A stretch of DNA of 20,520 nt from an uncultured Eubacteriales bacterium (lineage in GTDB: Bacteria > Bacillota > Clostridia > Oscillospirales > CAG-272), in contig CAKSLU010000027.1 in the NCBI GenBank assembly GCA_934474225.1, positions 1 through 20,520 of the forward strand. The letters are read 5' to 3'. The notes beneath the pieces are model-generated. The model saw nothing but the letters and a program-made list of their open reading frames with translations. It ran no database searches and was not told the origin of the DNA. Shown here one piece after another: positions 1-6,791 of the stretch (positions are counted from its first letter, which is position 1; each line of letters starts with the position of its first letter). The translations under genes were made by a program, and so were the position numbers.

Positions 1-12
1 CGAGGGCTGACG

Positions 13-1098
13 ATGGCGGTTGTCAGTTATAAATGCCCGTGCTGCGGCGCGGGCATCGCCTTCGACTCGGAAAAGCAACTGTTCAAATGCGAATACTGCC
101 TCTCCGAGTTTACGCAGGAACAGCTCGAAGCGCAGACGCCGAAAGAAGAGCCCGTCGAGGAGGAACGCACCTCCGCGGCGGACAGCGACGCATTCTGCGA
201 GAACCTGCTGTCCTACACCTGCAACAACTGCGGCGCGGAAGTCTTTGCCGACGCGGACACCGTGGCGGACTTCTGCTACTACTGCCACAATCCGGTCGTC
301 TGCGACGGCCGCCTGTCCGGGCAGTTGAAGCCGAACAAGATCATTCCGTTCGCCTTTGACAAAGCGGAGGCAGAGAAACGCTTTCTCACCTTTGCAAAGA
401 AGAAGAAATTCGTCCCGAAGGACTTCTTCTCCGAGACGCATGCCGAGCAGATTCGCGGCGTGTATTTCCCGTTCTGGCTGACCGACGCCGATGTCTCGGC
501 GCGGCTCTCCGCCAAGGCGCAGAAGGTGCGCACCTGGACAACCGGCGATAAGCAGTATACCGAGACTTCGCACTATGCGTTGTTCCGCGCGGGCGACATT
601 CATTTCGAGGATGTGACCACTGCGGCGTACAGCGCGGAGAACAAGCAGATGCTCGAGGGCATCCTGCCGTTCCCGTCGGATGCACTCCGCGACTTCTCGA
701 TGACTTATCTCTCCGGCTTCCTTGCCAAAAAGCGCAATATCGAGCATGAGAGCATCGCCGCCGAGGTCAAGCAGCGCATCAACGGCTATTCCGAGCAGCT
801 TCTGATGAAGACGATGGACGGCTATACCTCGGTGCAGCCGAGCGGCACGCAGACGGATATGAATTCGCTTGCGTGGGACTATGCGCTGATGCCGATTTGG
901 ATTCTGACCTATATTCGGAAGAAAAACGGTAAGGAAAAGGTCTATACCTATGCGCTCAATGGGCACACCGGCAAAATCTACGGTGAGCTGCCGGTCAGCG
1001 CGGGCAAACTGTTTGGGCTGTTTGCGGGGCTTGCCGCCGGTATCACATTTGTCTGGACGCTGGTGCAGACGCTGATGGGAGGGTTTCTGTTTTGGTAA
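13..1098 (+). CDS. Double zinc-ribbon membrane protein (YdjG-like, TFIIB-type zinc ribbon)
   Basis: A 361-residue protein with two N-terminal zinc ribbons. The first has Cys8/Cys11 and Cys26/Cys29; the second has Cys70/Cys73 and Cys88/Cys91. A mixed central domain (about 100-320) carries no catalytic motif I recognise, and the last ~30 residues (from about 331) form a hydrophobic helix, so the protein is probably tail-anchored with its ribbons in the cytoplasm. This is the 'TFIIB-type zinc ribbon-containing protein' family, often mislabelled PriA. In Bacillus subtilis a similar protein, YdjG, sits beside a TPM protein (YdjH) and an SPFH-type protein (YdjI) near pspA, and works at the membrane in envelope-stress recruitment. 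The next gene here is also a TPM protein, which supports the comparison. The ATG at 13 has a GAGGG ribosome binding site at 2-6. A TGA at 8-10 could end an upstream gene outside the window. The family call is good; the stress role is inferred. Confidence 0.85.
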   Translation: MAVVSYKCPCCGAGIAFDSEKQLFKCEYCLSEFTQEQLEAQTPKEEPVEEERTSAADSDAFCENLLSYTCNNCGAEVFADADTVADFCYYCHNPVVCDGRLSGQLKPNKIIPFAFDKAEAEKRFLTFAKKKKFVPKDFFSETHAEQIRGVYFPFWLTDADVSARLSAKAQKVRTWTTGDKQYTETSHYALFRAGDIHFEDVTTAAYSAENKQMLEGILPFPSDALRDFSMTYLSGFLAKKRNIEHESIAAEVKQRINGYSEQLLMKTMDGYTSVQPSGTQTDMNSLAWDYALMPIWILTYIRKKNGKEKVYTYALNGHTGKIYGELPVSAGKLFGLFAGLAAGITFVWTLVQTLMGGFLFW

Positions 1099-1955
1099 AG
1101 AAGAAACTGTACCTTCCGGCGCTTGTCCTCGCGCTTGTGCTTGCGCTTTCGGTTTTCGTCGGCGCGTATGACTTCAACTATGTTGTCGACGATGCCGAAC
1201 TGTTGACCGCAGACGAAAAAGCCGATGTCGAAGCCTACTACGACCGCATCTACACCGAGGATAACCTGCTGCTCGTGTTTGTCACGGCATACGGCAAGGG
1301 CGATGTGCTCTCCGCGCTGCCGGACTATGCGGGCGGCGCTGTGGATGCAGGCGGCGCCACCGATATGCTGCTCCTCTATGTGGACATGGACGCGCGGCAC
1401 TTTGACCTCTATCAGTACAACGGCGTTTCCGGCGAATCCGCGTTCCGCGTCAATTCGAGCGAGACCGATACCATTCTAGACGCTGTGCTGAACTATGCCG
1501 CAGACGGCGATTGGTACGGTGCGGCACTCTGCTTTGCGGACGAAAGCCTGCCCGCGTTCACCAACGACGCAAACTTCATTTCCGGCGAGGATCACTACGG
1601 CGACGAGGGCTATCAGAAATATGAGAAGCCAGAGGGGCCCGTGACCTGGCAGTACAAGCTGGAACTCATTGGCGGCATCGCCGTCGGCATTCTGCCGATT
1701 GCGTTGATTATCTCCCTGATTGTCACGCTGATCGTGCTGGCATCCTACAAGAAGAAGGTGCGCGGCGCAACCTATCCGCTGGAAGCGTTCACCAATGTGA
1801 AGCTGACCGCCTCGCAGGATAACTTCATCAACAAGACGCTCACGGTCACCACCATTCATCACGACAACGACAGCGGCGGTTCTTCCGGCGGTGGCGGATC
1901 TTCCGGCGGCGGAGGCGGCGGTGGCGGCGGCCACATGGGCGGTCGCTCGTTCTGA
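1092..1955 (+). CDS. TPM-domain membrane protein with Gly-rich tail (YdjH-like)
   Basis: The TTG start overlaps the last codons of the preceding gene (its TAA is at 1096-1098) and has GGGAGG at 1077-1082, so the two genes are translationally coupled. Residues 1-25 are a signal peptide or first membrane segment. About 28-160 form a TPM domain, an extracytoplasmic alpha/beta fold also found in photosystem II repair and phosphatase-like proteins. Residues 192-218 are a clear membrane helix followed by Lys-rich cytoplasmic residues. The tail is almost pure Gly/Ser and ends HMGGRSF, a typical finish for this family. With the zinc-ribbon partner it resembles the Bacillus YdjG-YdjH pair, which recruits a cytoplasmic partner to the membrane. 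No SPFH partner is visible; it could lie left of the window. The enzymatic role is unknown. Confidence 0.88.
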   Translation: MVKKKLYLPALVLALVLALSVFVGAYDFNYVVDDAELLTADEKADVEAYYDRIYTEDNLLLVFVTAYGKGDVLSALPDYAGGAVDAGGATDMLLLYVDMDARHFDLYQYNGVSGESAFRVNSSETDTILDAVLNYAADGDWYGAALCFADESLPAFTNDANFISGEDHYGDEGYQKYEKPEGPVTWQYKLELIGGIAVGILPIALIISLIVTLIVLASYKKKVRGATYPLEAFTNVKLTASQDNFINKTLTVTTIHHDNDSGGSSGGGGSSGGGGGGGGGHMGGRSF

Positions 1956-1974
1956 GTCTCAAAGCCAAACAAAA

Positions 1975-2006
1975 ATCCGACAGTCAACCGACTGTCGGAT
2001 TTTTTT
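1975..2006. terminator. Bidirectional rho-independent terminator
   Basis: A perfect 10-bp stem (1975-1984 with 1991-2000, loop CAACCG) is followed by T6 on the plus strand and preceded by an A-run that gives a T-run on the minus strand. It sits between the TPM gene (plus) and mntP (minus), two convergent units, and can stop both. Confidence 0.92.
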
Positions 2007-2020
2007 GATTCAACTGTGTT

Positions 2021-2581
2021 TCAGCCGCCGAAGAAGAGGTGGTCCAGCAGAATCTTCACGCCCATCGCGATGAGGATGATGCCGCCGACCAATTCCGCCT
2101 TGGATTTGTACTTTGCGCCAAAGACATTGCCGATCTTGACGCCGATGGCAGAGAGAATAAAGGTGGTGACGCCGATGAAGGAAACCGCGGGAACGATGTC
2201 CACCTGCAGGAAAGCAAATGAAATGCCGACAGCAAAGGCGTCAATGCTGGTGGCGACCGCCATCGTCAACATGGTCTTCACGCCGAAGTCGGGCGTCTGC
2301 TCCTCGGCGGGGTGGCGGGATTCGAGAATCATGTTCACACCGATGATGACGAGCAGAATAAAGGCAATCCAGTGGTCCACGGCGGTTATGTACTTCTCAA
2401 ACTGTATGCCGAGCAGGTAGCCGATGGCGGGCATCAGCGCCTGGAAACCGCCGAAGTACAGACCGACGATCAGCATATGCTGCGGTTTCAGCTTTTGGAC
2501 GGAAAGCCCCTTACAGATGGCTACTGCAAAGGCGTCCATCGAAAGCCCGACGGCGAGAATAAAGAGAGCGTAAAGTGTCAT
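2021..2581 (-). CDS. mntP: Manganese efflux pump MntP
   Basis: A 186-residue, six-helix membrane protein of the MntP (former DUF204) family, which exports Mn(II). Two homologous halves each carry the family acidic motif: SMDAFAVAIC in helix 1 and SIDAFAVGIS near the middle. These intramembrane aspartates are known to be needed for export. The length matches the family. The ATG at 2581 has GGAGG eight bases upstream. It starts 15 bp after luxS ends, so the two are probably one transcript from the luxS promoter. I see no yybP-ykoY riboswitch in front of it, although many mntP genes use one; with luxS this close there is no room for one. Confidence 0.95.
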   Translation of the reverse strand: MTLYALFILAVGLSMDAFAVAICKGLSVQKLKPQHMLIVGLYFGGFQALMPAIGYLLGIQFEKYITAVDHWIAFILLVIIGVNMILESRHPAEEQTPDFGVKTMLTMAVATSIDAFAVGISFAFLQVDIVPAVSFIGVTTFILSAIGVKIGNVFGAKYKSKAELVGGIILIAMGVKILLDHLFFGG

Positions 2582-2596
2582 GATGAAAGCCTCCGT

Positions 2597-3076
2597 TTAT
2601 TTCGGATAGACGCGCCGTGCCTCGGTGAAGTCGCCGAGCACTTCGATGCGGTATCTTGCAATATAGTATTTCGCCATGCCGAGGTTGAGGTCGAGGTAGT
2701 TGCCGCAGTCGCGCGGCGACGCGCCCGGAATCGTCCCCTCATAGGCAAGGATGAAGTCGCACATGTTCTTCACGCAGTCGTAGATGTCGAGCGGCTCAAG
2801 TTCCCCTGCAAAGAGGATGTAGAAACCGGTGCGGCAGCCCATCGGGCCGAAGTAGACGGTCTTGTCCTTCCAGTCGGGGTCGTTGCGCAGAAATGTCGCC
2901 CCGAGGTGCTCGATGGCGTGGAGCGCGGCGGTGTCCATCACCGGCTCGGTGTTCGGACGGGTCACGCGCATGTCAAAGGTGGTGACGGTCTCGCTGCCGA
3001 TTCTGTCCCGGCGCGAAACATACAGCCCGGGGAGCAGATCCAGGTGGTTGACGGTAAAACTCGCAATCTTTTCCAT
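2597..3076 (-). CDS. luxS: S-ribosylhomocysteine lyase LuxS
   Basis: LuxS cleaves S-ribosylhomocysteine to homocysteine and DPD, the AI-2 precursor, in the activated methyl cycle. The metal site is intact: His53-x-x-Glu56-His57 (HAIEH) and Cys124 (in RDCGNYLDL). The catalytic Cys81 lies in GPMGCRTGFY. I chose the ATG at 3076 (159 residues) because AAAGG at 3086-3090 lies nine bases upstream. The in-frame ATG at 3083-3085 overlaps that Shine-Dalgarno and is a poor alternative adding three residues. A TTGCAT-N17-TATACT promoter lies just upstream, and mntP follows 15 bp downstream. Confidence 0.97.
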   Translation of the reverse strand: MEKIASFTVNHLDLLPGLYVSRRDRIGSETVTTFDMRVTRPNTEPVMDTAALHAIEHLGATFLRNDPDWKDKTVYFGPMGCRTGFYILFAGELEPLDIYDCVKNMCDFILAYEGTIPGASPRDCGNYLDLNLGMAKYYIARYRIEVLGDFTEARRVYPK

Positions 3077-3116
3077 GACAGGCATCCTTTCGTTTTCGGA
3101 ATTGCACAGAACATAT

Positions 3117-3145
3117 AGTATAGCACAACTTTTTCAAAAATGCAA
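3117..3145 (-). promoter_or_regulatory. Promoter of luxS-mntP
   Basis: On the minus strand, a -35 TTGCAT (3140-3145) and a -10 TATACT (3117-3122) are separated by exactly 17 bp, about 40 bp upstream of the luxS start. Confidence 0.75.
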
Positions 3146-3169
3146 GAAAAAGCATATAAAACGCGAAAT

Positions 3170-3195
3170 AAAGACATTGCCGCAGCAATGTCTTT
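3170..3195 (-). terminator. Terminator after the HTH/zinc-ribbon gene
   Basis: A perfect 11-bp inverted repeat, AAAGACATTGC (3170-3180) and GCAATGTCTTT (3185-3195), with a 4-base loop. On the minus strand the stem runs into TTTATTTC. It follows the gene ending at 3204 and separates it from the luxS promoter. Confidence 0.8.
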
Positions 3196-3203
3196 TCACA
3201 GAC

Positions 3204-3641
3204 TCATTTCCAGTGCTTCAGATTCGGCACGACAGCCTCCATGTGTGCGCGCACCTGCTCGGCAGGCCATGCCTCGCTTGCCATGTGCGCGACGCAGAAG
3301 TCAATCAGTTCCTCTTTCGACTGATACTTGAAAGTGCCGTCCGCGTAGCACCACTTGCAGTAGTCCTCGTTGAAGTCGCCGTTCGGCTCGTGGCTGGTCG
3401 TTGCGTCCTCCAGCGGCATGCCGCAGCACTGGCAGATGAGCTGCCGCGGCGCGCCGAGCAGTGTGTTGATTGAGACATCGTACACGCGGGACAGCAGCTT
3501 GAGCGTTTCGGTGTTCGGTACGGTCTCGCCGGTCTCCCAGCGGGAAACGGCTTGTCTGGTGACAAACACCTTTTCGGCAAGCTCCTCCTGTGAGAGTCCG
3601 TTCTTTTGGCGAAGTTCGAGAAGAATATCTTTTGTTTCCAT
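3204..3641 (-). CDS. XRE-family HTH regulator fused to a zinc-ribbon domain
   Basis: A 145-residue protein. Residues 5-60 are a Cro/C1-type helix-turn-helix with recognition-helix sequence TRQAVSRWETG (28-38). A short zinc-ribbon domain follows, with Cys70, Cys72/73, Cys95 and Cys98, ending in a helical segment. The C-terminal half resembles the 'putative zinc ribbon' domain found alone in many Firmicutes. The likely role is a DNA-binding regulator whose second domain binds metal or a partner; the target is unknown. I chose the ATG at 3641 because GGAGGG lies seven bases upstream. Longer in-frame starts (3656, 3695) overlap that site or the promoter. It has its own promoter and terminator, so it is a single-gene unit. 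Confidence 0.85.
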   Translation of the reverse strand: METKDILLELRQKNGLSQEELAEKVFVTRQAVSRWETGETVPNTETLKLLSRVYDVSINTLLGAPRQLICQCCGMPLEDATTSHEPNGDFNEDYCKWCYADGTFKYQSKEELIDFCVAHMASEAWPAEQVRAHMEAVVPNLKHWK

Positions 3642-3662
3642 TGTTTTGCCCTCCATAGTTCC

Positions 3663-3691
3663 AGTATAGCATGTGGGATATGTGTTGGCAA
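3663..3691 (-). promoter_or_regulatory. Promoter of the HTH/zinc-ribbon gene
   Basis: On the minus strand, -35 TTGCCA (3686-3691), 17-bp spacer, -10 TATACT (3663-3668), about 22 bp before the chosen start. The spacing is ideal, and it rules out the longer start at 3695. Confidence 0.75.
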
Positions 3692-3705
3692 GCAACTGTC
3701 GGTTG

Positions 3706-4413
3706 CTATTTGATTTTCAGCGTGCGGAGATACGCTTTTTGCGCGTCGGTGATGCGGTAGCTTTCGATTGCCTTTTGAATCGTCTTGTTGTGCGTCCATT
3801 TGTCCAGGCGGCGGTCTTCGATATAGGGCAGAATCGCGTCGTACTGCTTGGCAAGCGCCGTGGCAAAGTACCAGGCAATCATCATGTTGATGTAATAGGC
3901 GTCCGAGCGGAGCGCCGCCACGGCGTCCGGGTACGCGGTGGAAAACCGCGCGTCGAGAAAATGCCGCATCAGCGTCTCGATACCGAAACGCACCGTGTAG
4001 GTATGGTCGCTTGCCAGCCATGTTTCCACATGGGCGAGCAGTACATCGGGCTTTTCAATCAGCGCGCGCGGCGACGTGCCGTCGCAGGTTGCCCAGTTGT
4101 CGATGTAGGGCAGAAACTGCTCGGTGGCGGCGAGGCAGGCGTCAAAGTCGCGGATGGAATCGAGCAGAAAACCGTGCAGGTTGTTTTCTTCATAATAAAT
4201 ATGCGGCAACTCGGTGAGAAACGCCTCAGCCGCGGGCGTGCCGCGCAGTTCCTTTGCCAGCGCCCGCAGACGCGGCACGCGCACGCCGACGATTCGCTCC
4301 CGCGGAATGTCCGGCATCAGCCCCGCATGAAAATCGCCGTAGGCGGGGTCAGCCAGCGCAAAAAGCCGCGCGCGGATGTCGCAGGCGGTCTGCAAATCGG
4401 TCGATGGATTCAT
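3706..4413 (-). CDS. AlkD-like DNA alkylation repair protein
   Basis: A 235-residue all-helical protein of the AlkC/AlkD HEAT-repeat DNA glycosylase family, which excises alkylated purines without base flipping. The motif DNWATCD places Trp107 and Asp111 with the same four-residue spacing as the catalytic Trp109/Asp113 of Bacillus cereus AlkD. YYEENNLHGFLL upstream is also typical. The ATG at 4413 shares one base with the TGA of the upstream gene (TGATG overlap) and is preceded by AAAGGAGA; a GTG one codon earlier is possible. It is therefore coupled to the acetyltransferase-like gene. No terminator hairpin is obvious in the 10 bp left before the next gene's promoter. Confidence 0.92.
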   Translation of the reverse strand: MNPSTDLQTACDIRARLFALADPAYGDFHAGLMPDIPRERIVGVRVPRLRALAKELRGTPAAEAFLTELPHIYYEENNLHGFLLDSIRDFDACLAATEQFLPYIDNWATCDGTSPRALIEKPDVLLAHVETWLASDHTYTVRFGIETLMRHFLDARFSTAYPDAVAALRSDAYYINMMIAWYFATALAKQYDAILPYIEDRRLDKWTHNKTIQKAIESYRITDAQKAYLRTLKIK

Positions 4414-5063
4414 CACAGGTCTTCTCCTTTGCCGAATGCGGCGATGTGCCGGTCGAGCGCCTCGAAAAATGCCGTCAGCTGCTGCCCGCCGACCAGCGCA
4501 TGGTTGACCTGCACGGAAAACGGCAGCAGCACCCGACCGTCCGCCTCCGCAAATTTGCCGAACATGAAGCGCGGGTTGCTGTCGGCGGGGAAGGGCGTCG
4601 GCTGCACAAGCGAAGTAAAGGCGATGCCCGGCATGGTCGAGACGAAGAACAGGCTCTCGGCATCGGCGGCGGATTCCGTCATGGATGCCGCGCGTTTGGC
4701 GTCCTCCTGCGCCTTGACGGCGGCAGGTAGAAAGGCTTCAAACGGGCGGTCGGCGCGGAGCATGCAGTAGCAGTAGCGCCCGTCGCCGAGCGAAACGGTG
4801 TGCGAGGTGGGGCAGAGGTCGTATTCGGCGATGCCGTCCCCGCGCAGGCGCTGCCGCATCTCGGGAATGCTGTTTGCGGCGCGGGATGTCACATAGAGCA
4901 GCGAGAGAAAGAACGGCAGCCCCTCGGCGCGCACGCGCGCACGGAGCGGCGTGATGTCGACCTGCACCGTCACACCGACGTACGGATAGGCAAGCGTGCG
5001 GAAATAGTTGTATTCGTCAAGCCGCGCGTAGGCGGCCATGTCCAGCATGCGATAAGCCATCAT
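4413..5063 (-). CDS. Chloramphenicol acetyltransferase-like protein with altered active site
   Basis: A 216-residue protein matching the length and fold pattern of trimeric type-A CAT: N-terminal DxYxxFRT-like segment, central SLxYxxxxAxN region, and a C-terminal catalytic segment. The classic HHAVCDG motif reads NHALVGG here. The catalytic histidine is kept (His188) but the conserved aspartate four residues later is Gly192, and the first histidine is Asn187. That Asp normally holds the catalytic His through a salt bridge, so chloramphenicol resistance should not be assumed; an O-acetyltransferase for another small molecule, or a weakened enzyme, is as likely. The ATG at 5063 has GAGGG only three bases away, and the adjacent ATG at 5060 is better spaced. 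It heads a two-gene unit with the AlkD-like gene. Confidence 0.82.
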   Translation of the reverse strand: MMAYRMLDMAAYARLDEYNYFRTLAYPYVGVTVQVDITPLRARVRAEGLPFFLSLLYVTSRAANSIPEMRQRLRGDGIAEYDLCPTSHTVSLGDGRYCYCMLRADRPFEAFLPAAVKAQEDAKRAASMTESAADAESLFFVSTMPGIAFTSLVQPTPFPADSNPRFMFGKFAEADGRVLLPFSVQVNHALVGGQQLTAFFEALDRHIAAFGKGEDL

Positions 5064-5092
5064 GCACCCTCTTTTTGCGGAAAGTATACTTT

Positions 5093-5121
5093 ATTTTACC
5101 ACGCATGCGCAAATCGGGCAA
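5093..5121 (-). promoter_or_regulatory. Promoter of the CAT-like/AlkD-like unit
   Basis: On the minus strand, -35 TTGCCC (5116-5121), 17-bp spacer, -10 TAAAAT (5093-5098). A second candidate (TTGCGC at 5107-5112, 18-bp spacer, TATACT at 5083-5088) lies slightly downstream. Confidence 0.6.
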
Positions 5122-5127
5122 TAGGTC

Positions 5128-5156
5128 TTGCGCATTTTGCCGCTGTATGGTAAAAT
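5128..5156 (+). promoter_or_regulatory. Promoter of the GH43-like lipoprotein gene
   Basis: -35 TTGCGC (5128-5133), 17-bp spacer, -10 TAAAAT (5151-5156), 28 bp before the start codon. It is the mirror image of the minus-strand promoter, with six bases between the two -35 boxes. Confidence 0.6.
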
Positions 5157-5184
5157 AAATCCAACAAAACTTTCGGAGGACGGT

Positions 5185-6705
5185 ATGCGATTTTTCAGAC
5201 GGGCAGCGACGGCGGTTCTGCTTGCCGCAGTGCTTTTGACGACAGGGTGCGGCACAAAGCCGCCGACGGATACGACAGACGCGGGCAATGCGCAGGCGGG
5301 CGATGGGCTTGTCGAGGTCAAAAACGGACGGGATATCCCCGGCTACTATTATCAGAACAACCTCACCGACCGTGCGGCAGATCCCTTTATCCTGTACGCC
5401 GACGACACCTATTATCTCTATGCCACCGGCGGTTCGCGCTTCTCCGTGCGGCAGACAAAGCATCTCGGCGCATGGCCGTCCGAGAGCAAGCCGATCCTTG
5501 CGCTTTCGGCGCTCGGCTGGGCACGGGAGAAGGGCTGGGCGCCCGAGGTGTACGCCCATGCGGGCAAATATTACATGATTTTCTCGGCGCAGGGGTACAA
5601 TGACCTGCACGCCATCGATATCGCCGTTTCCGACACGCCGGATGGCGCCTTCAAGCCGCTTGCGTCCGCGCCGTTCTTCGCGCCGGACTACAGCGTGATT
5701 GACGGCAGCCTCTTCTTTGACGACGACGGGCGCATCTATATGTACTATTCCAAGGACAATTCCACCAACATCGTCGGCGGTAAGCGCACAAGTCAGACCT
5801 ACGGCATCGAGGTGGAGAAGGATTTCTCGGGCGTCATCGGCGAGCCGGTGCTCATCTCCACGCCGGAGCAGGAGTGGGAACTGAAGAGCGGCTCGGTGGT
5901 CTGGAACGAGGGACCGGTCGTCTTCAAAGAAAACGGCGTGTACTATCTGCTCTACAGCGCCAATTATTATGTCAGCGAGCATTATGCGGTCGGCTATGCT
6001 ACATCAAGTACGCCGCTTGCAAAGTTTGAGAAGCCGGACAATGCCCGCATTCTGCGCGGCAACGGCGAAACGGTCACGGGTCCCGGGCACTGCAACATTC
6101 TGCGTTCGCCCGACGGCAGCGAAATCTACATGGTTTACCATGTGCACACCGTGCCGCCGGATACGAAAAACGGGCGCAGCCTTGCCATCGACCGCATGGT
6201 CATCCGTGCGGACGGCACGATTGCCGTGGACGGACCGAGCGAAACGCGCCGTCCGCTGCCCTCGGGGGCAAACGGCTATCGCCATCTGCACGACGGTTTT
6301 GCCGCGACGGGAGAGGGCGAGAAAGCCGAGTTTGCCTCGTTCTCCGCGGTGGACTACCTGTTTGACGGCATCGCCAAGGCGTCCTTTGAGAACATCTATT
6401 CCATGGACGAGGGCGGCAGCGTGACCGTCGCGCTCGATACGCCGACCGAGCTTGCGGCGCTGCTGATTTACGCGCCCACGCTTGCGGAATATGTCCCCGG
6501 CACCCTCGATGTGGTCATCAACAATACCTACATCCTGCGCGACCTCGCGTTTCCGTCGCGGCTCGGCAGCCCGGTGACGGTGACGCTCAGCGAACTCCCG
6601 GCGGGGACGGCGGTGGAGACGATAAAAGTCATCGCGCATCTTGCCGACGGCAACGAATATGCCGCACTCAGCGAAATCGTGATGGTCACGGCGCGCGAAA
6701 AATAA
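5185..6705 (+). CDS. Secreted GH43-like glycosidase lipoprotein
   Basis: A 506-residue lipoprotein. Residues 1-21 are a signal peptide with two Arg pairs and a hydrophobic core ending LLTTGC, so Cys22 is the probable lipid-modified residue. About 55-380 form a five-bladed beta-propeller with the GH43 triad: general base Asp66 (RAADPFI), pKa-modulating Asp173 (VIDGSLFF) and acid Glu242 (NEGPVVF). GH43 enzymes release arabinose, xylose or related residues from plant or other glycans; the exact substrate cannot be read here. The C-terminal ~100 residues look like an all-beta accessory domain, possibly carbohydrate-binding. I chose the ATG at 5185 because GGAGGA precedes it and the signal peptide begins there; a longer in-frame start at 5128 overlaps the promoter. 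It is probably attached to the outer face of the membrane. Confidence 0.9.
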   Translation: MRFFRRAATAVLLAAVLLTTGCGTKPPTDTTDAGNAQAGDGLVEVKNGRDIPGYYYQNNLTDRAADPFILYADDTYYLYATGGSRFSVRQTKHLGAWPSESKPILALSALGWAREKGWAPEVYAHAGKYYMIFSAQGYNDLHAIDIAVSDTPDGAFKPLASAPFFAPDYSVIDGSLFFDDDGRIYMYYSKDNSTNIVGGKRTSQTYGIEVEKDFSGVIGEPVLISTPEQEWELKSGSVVWNEGPVVFKENGVYYLLYSANYYVSEHYAVGYATSSTPLAKFEKPDNARILRGNGETVTGPGHCNILRSPDGSEIYMVYHVHTVPPDTKNGRSLAIDRMVIRADGTIAVDGPSETRRPLPSGANGYRHLHDGFAATGEGEKAEFASFSAVDYLFDGIAKASFENIYSMDEGGSVTVALDTPTELAALLIYAPTLAEYVPGTLDVVINNTYILRDLAFPSRLGSPVTVTLSELPAGTAVETIKVIAHLADGNEYAALSEIVMVTAREK

Positions 6706-6740
6706 AAAAATCAGCCGCCTGCGGGCGGCTGATTGTATGT
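6704..6740. terminator. Terminator between the convergent GH43-like gene and the 6792 gene
   Basis: A perfect 9-bp stem, TCAGCCGCC (6711-6719) and GGCGGCTGA (6724-6732), loop TGCG. The A-run before it (6704-6710) becomes a T-run on the minus strand, so it is strongest for the minus-strand gene ending at 6792. On the plus strand the stem is followed by a poor TTGTATGT tail. Confidence 0.85.
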
Positions 6741-6791
6741 GCAGCAAAGGCATTATATGAGACCGTAGGGGGCCGTCTGCCTCCCGCCTGC

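Noticed and set aside
2582..3116. A yybP-ykoY Mn riboswitch for mntP
   Set aside because: Only 15 bp lie before mntP, and the luxS leader of about 40 bp is too short for it.
3670..3705. Possible terminator of the AlkD-like gene
   Set aside because: GACAGTTGCTTGCC and similar short complementarities exist, but no stable stem plus T-run is present; the region is better explained as the HTH gene promoter.
2312..4770. Plus-strand frames across mntP/luxS and the HTH/AlkD region
   Set aside because: Opposite-strand shadows of well-recognised genes; products are Arg/Val-rich without motifs.
5017..6753. Minus-strand open frames within the GH43-like gene
   Set aside because: No domain resemblance; the plus-strand protein has a lipobox and the full GH43 triad.
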